NCBI GenBank assembly: GCA_937871295.1
Contig: CALMRE010000268.1
Location: 1-48,090, forward strand
Length of the DNA: 48,090 bases
DNA from: an uncultured bacterium
GTDB lineage: Bacteria; UBP6; UBA1177; JAKLFG01
Direction of reading: 5' to 3'
Part shown: positions 41,380-48,090 of the stretch, in pieces
How positions within the stretch are numbered: position 1 is the stretch's first letter
Layout: every line of letters starts with the position of its first letter
The notes under the pieces: generated by a model
Told to the model about the DNA's origin: nothing
The model's database searches: none
What the model saw: only the letters and a program-made list of their open reading frames with translations
Position numbers and translations under genes: made by a program

Positions 41380-43143
41380 ATGCGGCGCTCTTTTCATCTC
41401 ACCGGCTTAACGGTGGTTCTCTGTCTTCTTTCTCTTTTCCCCGGCTGTACGCCGACCGAGGAGGAGGGGCTGCTTACCGATGAAGCGGCGACGGCCGACG
41501 ATACGCCGACCGACGATCTCTCCGGAGACGACCCGGCCGGTGAAGGCGATACGGCGCCCGACATCGATCTGGTCGACACCGCCTGTCCCGATCCGAACGG
41601 CGACGAGGAAGGCGACGGCATCCCCAACGGCGTGGAAGGAGCGGGCGACCGCGACGCCGACGGCATGCCCAACTGCCTCGACGGCGACAGCGACGGCGAC
41701 GGCCTTTCCGACAGCATCGAGGCGGGCGTCGACCCGACCAGCCCGGCCGACAGCGACGGCGACGGAACCCCCGACTATCTCGACAAGGACAGCGACGATG
41801 ACGGTCTGTCCGACTCCGACGAGGCGGTCTACGGGACCAACCCGACCAACAAGGATACCGACGAGGACGGGACCGACGATCTGGCCGAGATCGTCTATGC
41901 CGAGGAGAACGGGTTCGATCCGGGCCAGCAGGCGACCGACCCCGAAAAGAAGGTGCCCGACGGCATGTTCTATGTCGTTCTCCCCTACAACGCCAAAAAC
42001 CCGGCGCAACGGGTACTCGATTTCAGCACCAACATCGACGCGGCCGATGTGCTGATCTTCCTCGACAACTCAGGCTCGATGTCCGAGGAAACCTACAATC
42101 TGAAACAAGGCATCCAGACCGACATCATCGACCCGATAAAACAGGCGCTCGACAATGTTTCGTTCGGGCTGGTCACCTACGCATGGGATCCCTTCTACCA
42201 CCTCTACCAGACCATGATCATGGATGCCGAAACGGTCAAGAACGCGGTCGCCGGCGTGGCCGACTGCACCGGGACCGAACTCCCGACGGCCGCCATGGTA
42301 TACGCCGCCACCGGCGCCCCGACGCAGTTCACGGTACAGGCATGCAACCCGATGAACGGCAACTGCGGACCCGGCGCATTCGGCGCGCTTCCCAATCCCG
42401 ATGTGGTTGCCGATTTCCCGAAGATGGATTGTACCGGCCAGTTGGGCACCCTCGGCGGTGTCTGTTTCCGCGAGAAGGCGATGCACATTTTCATCCAGAT
42501 CAGCGACGAGTCCTTCACCCAGTGTCCCGACCCGGCCAATTTCACCAACTACAACGAATGCAAAACGATAGCGGGGCATTTCCCCGACATCACCGAGTCG
42601 ATCGCGGCGCTCAACAGCATCGGCGCCAAGTTCATCGGCATCGACACCGGCTTCGACGACGATAACGACGGCGAGACCACCTTCTGCAAACAGGACTACG
42701 CCATGGTCGCCGAGGCGACCGGCTCGCTCGACGGGAACGGCAACAACTTCAACTCGCACACCGGCAGTCCCGACGGCAGCGGTCTTTCGGGCATGATCGC
42801 CGACGCGGTCGTGTCGCTGATGACCTACATCGACATGGATGTCACCACCGGGAGTCTCTCGGACGAACAGTGCGACGGCATATCGGCCGCCCAGTTCGTG
42901 AAGTCGTCGACCCCGGTCAAGGCCGACCCGACCACCGGCGTATCGGGGCAGGATTCTACCACCTTCTTCTCGGTCAAGCAAGGGACGACGGTCACTTTCG
43001 ATGTCCGGTTCCACAACGATTTCTGCAAGAACACCTCGCCCGAGCCGGTGACCTATCAGGCGCTGGTGACGGTGCTCGGCAACGGCTCCTATCTCTCGTC
43101 GCGTCTGGTGACGGTCATCGTCCCCGGCTCCGATAATTCGTAA
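41380..43143 (+). CDS. Lipoprotein with TSP3-like calcium repeats and a von Willebrand A domain (copy 2)
   Basis: 587 residues. Lipobox LFPG-C23, then an acidic Asp/Thr/Pro linker, TSP3-like Asp repeats from about residue 68 ([39 protein letters not shown]) and a VWA domain from about 220 with DNSGSMS. Shorter than copy 1 because the N-terminal cysteine-rich domain is missing. From the TSP3 repeats onward the two align almost without gaps, and the last 100 residues are nearly identical even at DNA level ([20 protein letters not shown]), pointing to recent duplication or gene conversion. The ATG is preceded by GGGAGGG. Predicted surface-exposed; ligand unknown. Confidence 0.88.
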   Translation: MRRSFHLTGLTVVLCLLSLFPGCTPTEEEGLLTDEAATADDTPTDDLSGDDPAGEGDTAPDIDLVDTACPDPNGDEEGDGIPNGVEGAGDRDADGMPNCLDGDSDGDGLSDSIEAGVDPTSPADSDGDGTPDYLDKDSDDDGLSDSDEAVYGTNPTNKDTDEDGTDDLAEIVYAEENGFDPGQQATDPEKKVPDGMFYVVLPYNAKNPAQRVLDFSTNIDAADVLIFLDNSGSMSEETYNLKQGIQTDIIDPIKQALDNVSFGLVTYAWDPFYHLYQTMIMDAETVKNAVAGVADCTGTELPTAAMVYAATGAPTQFTVQACNPMNGNCGPGAFGALPNPDVVADFPKMDCTGQLGTLGGVCFREKAMHIFIQISDESFTQCPDPANFTNYNECKTIAGHFPDITESIAALNSIGAKFIGIDTGFDDDNDGETTFCKQDYAMVAEATGSLDGNGNNFNSHTGSPDGSGLSGMIADAVVSLMTYIDMDVTTGSLSDEQCDGISAAQFVKSSTPVKADPTTGVSGQDSTTFFSVKQGTTVTFDVRFHNDFCKNTSPEPVTYQALVTVLGNGSYLSSRLVTVIVPGSDNS

Positions 43144-43209
43144 CGATCTGAACGAATATCTCAATAATTACAGCCGGTCGGCTCTCGTTCTATTTTTCCG
43201 GTCGCTTTT

Positions 43210-43230
43210 CCCTAATAAATAGGGTATGCT
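43210..43230 (+). promoter_or_regulatory. Small palindrome and weak -10-like box before the 43279 gene
   Basis: CCCTA-ATAAA-TAGGG (43210-43224) is a 5-bp inverted repeat directly followed by TATGCT (43225-43230). No good -35 is seen. It may be an operator over a weak promoter, or part of a terminator for the preceding VWA gene. Confidence 0.25.
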
Positions 43231-43278
43231 CCGGGCACCAAAGGGGACGATTTCGTTCTATCCAAGATGGAGGATATG

Positions 43279-44391
43279 ATGAGCAAGACGACGATGTTCC
43301 TGATGACCCTGTGTTTCGCGGCGCTGGCCTACGCCATCCCGCCCGATCAGACCTATGTCGCCTGCGACGCCGAGACACCCTGTCCCGCAGAGATGCAGTG
43401 CGTGAAGTTCGAGGATATGGAGACGCCGGTCTGCTGGCCCGCCGACAGCGATCCGTGCGAATATTGCGGCGCCGCCGACTGCGCGATCATGGAATCGTAT
43501 CCGCCGCAGGTGGTCTGCGGCGACGAGACGCCCGATGTCGATCCGGCGCCCTGCGTGAGCGATATGGACTGCCCCGAGAACTACGCCTGTTTCGAGGGCT
43601 TTTGCGAACCGACCGATGAGCCGGTGGAGACCGAAGCGACCGCCTGCAAGAACGAGGCGGGTTACTGCGAGATCGGCGACACGAGCGGCTTCTGCCAGTG
43701 CGTGACCGGCGAAGGGATGGGCTGGGCCGACGCCGGTGAGCCGGTCGAGCCGGGCGATCCGACCGATCCGATCGAGGACGGCGACGGCGAGGTCCCGCCG
43801 CAGCCCTACTTCCTCCCCACGCAGGATGAATGCATGGCGAAACTGGTCGAGATCTGTGGCGAGACGGCGCCCGATATCGAAGAGGAATGCGGCGAAGAAC
43901 TGTTCGGCGCCTGCCTTGACGCGGTCGAATGGGTCGAGAGCACCTGCTTCGAGACGACGCTTACCGAAGAGGAGCGGGCCGCCATCGCCGCGGGCGAATG
44001 GGTCGGCGACTGGTCGCTGATGGTCTACCAGTGCTGCAGCGAAACGACGATGGAAGAGATAGAGAGTGATCTGGGCGAACTCAAGGAATGCATCGATACC
44101 GACGGATGCGAAGAGTGCCTCGGCGGCGGCGAAGAGCCTCAGCCGGCGACCCCGTGCGTCAGCGATGCCGATTGCGTGGGCGGACAATGCACCGACGGCA
44201 CCTGCTACTGGACCACCGAAGAGGGAGAAGAGAGCACCACCAACCCGGCCGACGAAACCGGGATCCCGGTAGGGGGCGATCCGGCCGATGAGCAGACCGG
44301 CGGCGAGGAGTACAACAACACCGACGACTCCAAAGATACCGCGACGCCCGAAGACGGCGCACAGGACGGCTGTTCTCTGGTCCTTATCTAA
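43279..44391 (+). CDS. Secreted cysteine-rich acidic protein
   Basis: 370 residues from the ATG at 43279, chosen because GGAGGA (43269-43274) lies four bases before it; in-frame ATGs at 43267 and 43276 are too close to or inside that site. Cleavable signal peptide ending near ALAYA. About 25 cysteines occur in patterns such as CVSDMDCPENYACFEGFCEP (near 95) and CVSDADCVGGQCTDGTCYW (near 293), which look like small disulfide knots. A helical cysteine segment at about 180-275 resembles the type B repeat of the 37753 gene. Very low pI. The protein ends DGCSLVLI, reminiscent of the start of a GlyGlyCys-type C-terminal sorting signal but without the membrane helix. Function unknown. Confidence 0.8.
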   Translation: MSKTTMFLMTLCFAALAYAIPPDQTYVACDAETPCPAEMQCVKFEDMETPVCWPADSDPCEYCGAADCAIMESYPPQVVCGDETPDVDPAPCVSDMDCPENYACFEGFCEPTDEPVETEATACKNEAGYCEIGDTSGFCQCVTGEGMGWADAGEPVEPGDPTDPIEDGDGEVPPQPYFLPTQDECMAKLVEICGETAPDIEEECGEELFGACLDAVEWVESTCFETTLTEEERAAIAAGEWVGDWSLMVYQCCSETTMEEIESDLGELKECIDTDGCEECLGGGEEPQPATPCVSDADCVGGQCTDGTCYWTTEEGEESTTNPADETGIPVGGDPADEQTGGEEYNNTDDSKDTATPEDGAQDGCSLVLI

Positions 44392-44423
44392 GAAAAATTC
44401 CCGCATAAATCTCTTTTTCTCCG

Positions 44424-44452
44424 TTGACTTTTCCCTTCGTCACGACTAGATT
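44424..44452 (+). promoter_or_regulatory. Leaderless-type promoter of the thiamine/purine operon
   Basis: TTGACT (44424-44429), 17-base spacer, TAGATT (44447-44452), CCCCCC, then the ATG at 44459. Transcription is predicted to begin at the start codon. There is no room for, and no sign of, a TPP riboswitch. Confidence 0.6.
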
Positions 44453-44458
44453 CCCCCC

Positions 44459-45070
44459 ATGTTATGGATGATCACCGACATCACCCGCACCCCGACGGTC
44501 GCCGCGACGGTCGACAGCATCGTTAGGGTCGCCGCAGCGGGCGTCGGCAAAGTAACTATCCGTAATGACGGCATATTCTGCGAAAAAGAACTTTGCGCCG
44601 CGGTCGTCCGCATCGCGGCGAAATGTCCCCGGCTCCGGATATTCGTGGCCGGAACACCCGCTCTTGCCAAGCGGTGCGGCGCCTACGGGATACATCTCCG
44701 TTCCTCCGAACTTTCCCGCATCTCCGCGACCCGCGCGGCGTCCCCCGACCTCGCCATAGCGGTATCGACCCATGCCCCGGCCGAATTCGAACGGGCCTTC
44801 GGCTCCGGCGCGAACTACGCCTTTTATGCGCCGGTCTTCCCCCCCTACTCCAAACCGGACGACACCCGGCCGACGGTGGCGCCGGTGAAGCGGAACGGAC
44901 TCTTTCTTCTCGGCGGGATCGATCGCGGCCGCGCCGAGGGGCTGATACGAAAAGGTTTTTACGACCTTGCCGCGATATCTCTTTTTTATGGCCAAACGGC
45001 GATCGATGATGTACAGTACCTTTCGCGTTTGTTGAACGAGGTTGCTCATGAAGACCCAGACCCAGCTTGA
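44459..45070 (+). CDS. ThiE/TenI family protein (atypical)
   Basis: 203 residues, TIM-barrel of the thiamine phosphate synthase / thiazole tautomerase family. MLWMITDITR opens like ThiE. GAYGIHLRSSEL near 82 and VSTHAPAEFERAFGSGANYAFYAPVFPPYSKP near 102-133 match the family's GxHLG, SxHxxxE and GPVFPTxxK segments. The ThiE diphosphate-binding residues are altered: the QLREK strand reads TIRNDG and the usual INDR strand reads FVAGTP. It may therefore be TenI-like, or a ThiE with changed kinetics. No Shine-Dalgarno: the ATG directly follows CCCCCC after the -10 box. It overlaps thiC by 23 bases, so a thiamine role is well supported. Confidence 0.78.
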   Translation: MLWMITDITRTPTVAATVDSIVRVAAAGVGKVTIRNDGIFCEKELCAAVVRIAAKCPRLRIFVAGTPALAKRCGAYGIHLRSSELSRISATRAASPDLAIAVSTHAPAEFERAFGSGANYAFYAPVFPPYSKPDDTRPTVAPVKRNGLFLLGGIDRGRAEGLIRKGFYDLAAISLFYGQTAIDDVQYLSRLLNEVAHEDPDPA

Positions 45071-46373
45071 GGCGGCCCGCGCCGGAAAGATCACCGCGGA
45101 GTTGAAGGCGGCGGCGGCGGCCGAACGGATGGATGCCGACGAGATGCTTCGTCGCGTTGCGGCGGGACGCATCGTCATCTGCAAAAATACGATACACGAT
45201 ATCGCGCCGCTCGCCATCGGCGAAGGGTGCCGCGTGAAGACCAACGCCAACATCGGCACCTCCGAGGATGTCAACTCGCTCGAGGAGGAACTCGAAAAGG
45301 CGCGCATCGCGGTGAAATACGGAGCCGACGCCATCATGGACCTCTCGACCGGCGGCGATCTCGCGCTGACCCGCAGAAAGATCATGGATGCGGCGAAGGT
45401 CACCATCGGCACCGTGCCGATCTATCAGGCGATCGTCGACAATGTCCGGGCGCGGAAAAAATCGTTCGCCGAAATGACGGCCGACGAGATGTTCGAAGCG
45501 ATCGAAGGACAGGTGAAAAGCGGCGTTGACTTCATCACGGTCCACTGCGGCGTCAACCGGCACCTGCTCGACGGGCTCCGCGATAACGGCCGGCTCATGG
45601 GTATCGTCTCGCGCGGCGGCTCGATCACGGCCCGCTGGATGGCGCACCACGACGCCGAGAATCCGCTTTTTGAACAGTTCGACCGCCTGCTCGATATTGC
45701 CCACGCCTACGATTGCACCCTGTCGCTCGGCGACGGACTCCGCCCCGGCGCCCTTGCCGACGCCACCGACCGCGCCCAGATTGAGGAACTCATCACCCTC
45801 GGAGCGCTCACCGACCGGGCCCGCGCCGCCGGGGTGCAGGTGATGATCGAAGGGCCGGGTCATGTGCCGCTCCATCAGGTCGTCACCAATATGCAGCTCC
45901 AGAAATCGCTCTGCAAAGGAGCGCCGTTCTATGTGCTGGGACCGCTGGTCACCGATGTGGCGCCCGGCTACGACCATATCACCTCGGCCATCGGCGGAGC
46001 GCTCGCGGCGATGAGCGGCGCCGATTTCCTCTGCTATGTGACGCCGGCCGAACATCTGTCGCTCCCGACGGTCGATGATGTGAAGGAGGGGGTCATCGCG
46101 GCGCGGATCGCGGCCCATGCGGCCGACATCGCGAAGGGCTGGCCCGGCGCGGCCGAATGGGACCGCGAGATGTCGACGGCACGGCGCAAACTCGACTGGG
46201 AGGCGCAGGAGCGGCTGGCGATAGACCCGGAGAAAGTGCGGAAATACCGCGATAAGCGCGGCCCGAAGGCCGACACCGAGACCTGTTCAATGTGCGGCGA
46301 CCTCTGCGCCGTCAAGAACTTCAACGACGCCGAAGAGAAACTGAAGAAACTGCATAAGGGAGATGCCGCATGA
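45048..46373 (+). CDS. thiC: Phosphomethylpyrimidine synthase
   Basis: 441 residues, the short ThiC form without the long N-terminal domain. A radical-SAM enzyme that rearranges 5-aminoimidazole ribotide into HMP phosphate. [11 protein letters not shown] near 65 and [16 protein letters not shown] near 90 are followed by [33 protein letters not shown] near 270, and [21 protein letters not shown]. The C-terminal cluster motif reads CSMCGDLC near 412, a C-x2-C-x3-C spacing instead of the classical C-x2-C-x4-C. The ATG at 45048 has GAGG upstream; a TTG two codons earlier is less likely. It overlaps purM by 4 bases, coupling it to the enzyme that makes its substrate. Confidence 0.95.
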   Translation: MKTQTQLEAARAGKITAELKAAAAAERMDADEMLRRVAAGRIVICKNTIHDIAPLAIGEGCRVKTNANIGTSEDVNSLEEELEKARIAVKYGADAIMDLSTGGDLALTRRKIMDAAKVTIGTVPIYQAIVDNVRARKKSFAEMTADEMFEAIEGQVKSGVDFITVHCGVNRHLLDGLRDNGRLMGIVSRGGSITARWMAHHDAENPLFEQFDRLLDIAHAYDCTLSLGDGLRPGALADATDRAQIEELITLGALTDRARAAGVQVMIEGPGHVPLHQVVTNMQLQKSLCKGAPFYVLGPLVTDVAPGYDHITSAIGGALAAMSGADFLCYVTPAEHLSLPTVDDVKEGVIAARIAAHAADIAKGWPGAAEWDREMSTARRKLDWEAQERLAIDPEKVRKYRDKRGPKADTETCSMCGDLCAVKNFNDAEEKLKKLHKGDAA

Positions 46374-47395
46374 GTGGAGATGCCTACCGGAAAGCGGGGG
46401 TCGATATCGAGGAGGGTAACCGCCTCGTCCCGATGCTGAAAGAACTGGTCAAGAAGACCCACCGCCCCGAGGTGCTCGCCGGTATCGGCGGCTTCTCGGC
46501 GATGGTGACCATCCCCGAGGGGATCAGGACCCCGGTGCTCGTGAGCGGCACCGACGGGGTCGGCACGAAACTGAAACTCGCCTTCATGGCGAAGAAATAT
46601 GACACCATCGGCATCGATCTGGTCGCCATGTGCGCCAACGATGTGTTGGTGCTCGGTGCCGAACCGCTCTTCTTCCTCGACTACTTCGCCACCGGCAAAC
46701 TGTCGGCCGACACCGCGGCGCTCGTGGTCAAAGGTATCGCCGAAGGCTGTATGCAGGCCGGTTGTGCGCTCGTCGGCGGGGAAACGGCCGAGATGCCCGA
46801 CTTCTACCCCGAAGGGGAATTCGACCTCGCCGGGTTCTCGGTGGGGGTCGTCGATAAAGATAAGATCATCGACGGGACGAAGGTCGCGGAGGGCGATGTG
46901 CTCGTCGGCATCCCGTCGAGCGGCGTCCACTCCAACGGTTATTCGCTTGTCCGTCACATCCTTTTCGCCCAGCACAAACTGGCGATAGACACCCGCATCC
47001 CCGAACTCAACGCGACGGTGGCCGATGTCTTCCTCAAACCCACCATCATCTACGCGAAGCTCATCAAAGAACTGCTCAAAAAGGTGCCGGTCAAGGGGAT
47101 GGTTCATATCACCGGCGGCGGCTTCTACGACAATATCCCGCGCGTCGTTCCCGAAAGCCTCGCGGTCGAGATACACGGCGACTGGCCCATCCTGCCGCTC
47201 TTCCACTGGCTTAAGAAGGCGGGCAATGTGTCGGAACAGGAGATGTTCACCGTCTTCAACTGCGGCATCGGCTTCGTTTGCGTCGTCGATAAGGCGCACG
47301 CCGCCGAAACGGCGAAGATCACCGGCGGCCACATCATCGGGACCGTCGTGAAACGGGAGAAAGACGCGGTCATCTTCAAGAAAAAGTACTTCTAG
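46370..47395 (+). CDS. purM: Phosphoribosylformylglycinamidine cyclo-ligase (AIR synthetase)
   Basis: 341 residues, standard length. Makes AIR from FGAM with ATP, in purine synthesis and as the precursor of the thiamine pyrimidine. [18 protein letters not shown] opens. [11 protein letters not shown] near 37, [14 protein letters not shown] near 59 (the PurM signature), [25 protein letters not shown] near 81, [16 protein letters not shown] near 130, [16 protein letters not shown] near 180 and [16 protein letters not shown] near 245 follow in order. Its ATG overlaps the thiC stop (ATGA). Having purM inside a thi operon makes functional sense, since AIR is the ThiC substrate. Confidence 0.96.
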   Translation: MSGDAYRKAGVDIEEGNRLVPMLKELVKKTHRPEVLAGIGGFSAMVTIPEGIRTPVLVSGTDGVGTKLKLAFMAKKYDTIGIDLVAMCANDVLVLGAEPLFFLDYFATGKLSADTAALVVKGIAEGCMQAGCALVGGETAEMPDFYPEGEFDLAGFSVGVVDKDKIIDGTKVAEGDVLVGIPSSGVHSNGYSLVRHILFAQHKLAIDTRIPELNATVADVFLKPTIIYAKLIKELLKKVPVKGMVHITGGGFYDNIPRVVPESLAVEIHGDWPILPLFHWLKKAGNVSEQEMFTVFNCGIGFVCVVDKAHAAETAKITGGHIIGTVVKREKDAVIFKKKYF

Positions 47396-47404
47396 GAGGG
47401 CCTC

Positions 47405-47977
47405 ATGCGCTCGTTCATAGTGCTCGCACTCTCGTGCTGTTTCCTGTTCGCCTGCACCAAAAAAGAGGGGACCGCCGAAAACACCCCGATGACCCAGCCG
47501 AAGTTCCCCGAGGCGATCGAACAGGTCGACAAGGCGCTGGAGCGGGACCTCACCGATACCGATTTCCAGAAGGGAAAGAACCTCCACGGCATCGTGCTGA
47601 AGTCGCTGGTCACCGGCAAGACGCTGAACTTCGCCGACTACAAGGGGAAGAAGATCATCGTCGATTTCTGGTCGAGCTGGTGCATCCCCTGCATCGAGAT
47701 GTTCCCCGATATCGAGAAGATAAAGAAGGAATACGAAGACGGCAAGGGGACGGTCAAAGTGCTCTCGATCAGCGTCGATCCGATGCCGGGCAAGGTGCTG
47801 GAGATAGCGAAGGAGAAAGGGATCACCTTCGAGGTCATTCAGGCGCCCGAATCGCTCCAGAACGCCGGTATCCTGCTCCCCTTCACCGCCTTCGCCGATG
47901 AGAACGGGGTGATCAAAGAAACGACCAACGGCAAGCACTCCTACGCCGAGATAAAGAAATTCGCCGGTCTCAACTGA
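47405..47977 (+). CDS. TlpA-like thioredoxin-fold lipoprotein
   Basis: 190 residues. Signal peptide with lipobox LFA-C17. A thioredoxin/AhpC-TSA-like domain starts near residue 62 (GIVLKSLVTGKTLNFADYKGK), followed by KIIVDFWSSWCIPCIEMFP with the redox pair Cys93/Cys96 (CIPC) and the cis-Pro segment GILLPFTAFADENG near 162. Such proteins reduce or exchange disulfides in the periplasm, for cytochrome c maturation or general thiol balance. It begins 9 bases after purM with AGGAGGG. A disulfide exchanger fits a cell that exports many cysteine-rich proteins, but no specific client is shown. Confidence 0.92.
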   Translation: MRSFIVLALSCCFLFACTKKEGTAENTPMTQPKFPEAIEQVDKALERDLTDTDFQKGKNLHGIVLKSLVTGKTLNFADYKGKKIIVDFWSSWCIPCIEMFPDIEKIKKEYEDGKGTVKVLSISVDPMPGKVLEIAKEKGITFEVIQAPESLQNAGILLPFTAFADENGVIKETTNGKHSYAEIKKFAGLN

Positions 47978-48001
47978 TAGTTTCCGCCGAAGATCGCGCT
48001 C

Positions 48002-48030
48002 TTTACTTTCATTCCTCTCGTGGCTATAAT
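48002..48030 (+). promoter_or_regulatory. Leaderless-type promoter before the terminal gene
   Basis: TTTACT (48002-48007), 17-base spacer, perfect TATAAT (48025-48030), CGCGAC, then ATG at 48037. It has the same 6-base -10-to-ATG geometry as the promoters at 27757 and 44424. Confidence 0.65.
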
Positions 48031-48036
48031 CGCGAC

Positions 48037-48090
48037 ATGGTTATGACGAATACCTCACCCGGCCTCACGGCCGCCCTCTCCTTGAAAAAT
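48037..48090 (+). CDS. Start of an unidentified gene, cut by the window edge
   Basis: Only 18 codons are visible (MVMTNTSPGLTAALSLKN), too few for a family call. It is called because a consensus promoter ends six bases before its ATG. The ATG at 48043 is an alternative start. No Shine-Dalgarno is present. Confidence 0.45.
   Translation, partial: MVMTNTSPGLTAALSLKN

Noticed and set aside
39213-41381. 722-codon minus-strand open frame opposite the VWA gene
   Set aside because: An artefact of strongly biased GC-rich codons in the Asp-rich plus-strand gene. The translation is a monotonous run of Val/Gly/Arg/Asp without motifs.
43172-43200. AGCC-GGTC-GGCT hairpin followed by CTATTTTT as a terminator after the second VWA gene
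   Set aside because: The stem is only four base pairs and the T-run is broken and distant; too weak to call.
44392-44458. TPP riboswitch (THI box) before the thiamine operon
   Set aside because: Only 67 bases are available, they contain a promoter ending at the start codon, and no CTGAGA-type conserved core is present.
44556-47938. Two long minus-strand open frames (520 and 634 codons) opposite thiE-thiC-purM
   Set aside because: The plus strand encodes ThiC and PurM with clear family motifs. The antisense frames arise from GC-rich codon bias.
1-48090. tRNA, rRNA or insertion-sequence transposase genes
   Set aside because: No cloverleaf-like sequences, rRNA stretches or transposase motifs (DDE, serine or tyrosine recombinase) were recognised in reading the window.

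Overview
The window reads as chromosomal DNA from a Gram-negative, outer-membrane bacterium. At least seven proteins carry lipoprotein signal peptides, and there is a Wzx/Wzy-type surface-glycan locus. Two large secreted proteins carry the CGxGxxDxGExCD-type cysteine-rich repeats familiar from Myxococcota and other former Deltaproteobacteria, and two more carry thrombospondin type 3-like Asp repeats with von Willebrand A domains. I therefore suggest, without certainty, a Myxococcota-like or other deltaproteobacterial lineage. Genes are tightly packed. Most have GGAGG-type ribosome binding sites, and promoters look like TTGAC(A/T)-N16/17-TAnnnT. Base composition swings from GC-rich (18-27 kb, 37.7-48 kb) to clearly AT-richer (about 2.7-8.9 and 9.8-11.6 kb), as expected of horizontally exchanged glycan genes.

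Region 1 (1-12.8 kb, minus strand) is one run of 13 abutting or overlapping genes: MurA-like, serine acetyltransferase-like, Wzx flippase, MurB-like, GT4, ATP-grasp, Wzy polymerase, GT4, acyltransferase, GT4, pyruvyl transferase, Fe-S/FrhB protein, GT2 (cut by the window edge). It should build, flip and polymerise a surface oligosaccharide. MurA and MurB homologues with intact active-site residues, co-transcribed with these genes, suggest a muramic-acid-type (lactyl-ether) sugar in that glycan. Region 2 (13-18 kb) holds a divergent secreted FG-GAP/beta-propeller protein and a DUF4143 ATPase, separated by a repeat-rich intergenic region.

Region 3 (18-27.8 kb, minus strand) holds two glycan operons around a VapBC toxin-antitoxin pair. 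The operons are rfbA-rfbB-(WecF-like transferase) and (VioA-like aminotransferase)-MaoC-CitE-(NeuD/VioB-like acyltransferase)-tviB. Together they predict dTDP-4-amino-4,6-dideoxyglucose carrying an unusual CoA-derived acyl group, analogous to anthrose or viosamine pathways but with a MaoC/CitE pair, plus a UDP-HexNAc uronic acid. The two operons share a near-identical promoter element. A leaderless nucleotidyltransferase-fold gene sits upstream.

Region 4 (27.8-37.5 kb, minus strand) is a four-gene operon for exported proteins: a 1,793-residue EGF-containing lipoprotein, a leucine-rich-repeat lipoprotein, a membrane-anchored protein whose layout resembles the vitellogenin/large lipid-transfer N-terminal module, and a cysteine-rich-repeat lipoprotein. 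Region 5 (37.7-44.4 kb, plus strand) carries four more exported Cys-rich or VWA proteins, including a tandem paralogous pair. Region 6 (44.4-48.1 kb, plus strand) is a thiamine/purine operon: ThiE/TenI-like, ThiC, PurM (which makes the ThiC substrate AIR), then a TlpA-type thioredoxin lipoprotein. A final gene starts at 48037. Three genes (27750 minus, 44459 plus, 48037 plus) have a -10 box exactly 6 nt before the ATG, so their mRNAs are predicted to be leaderless.
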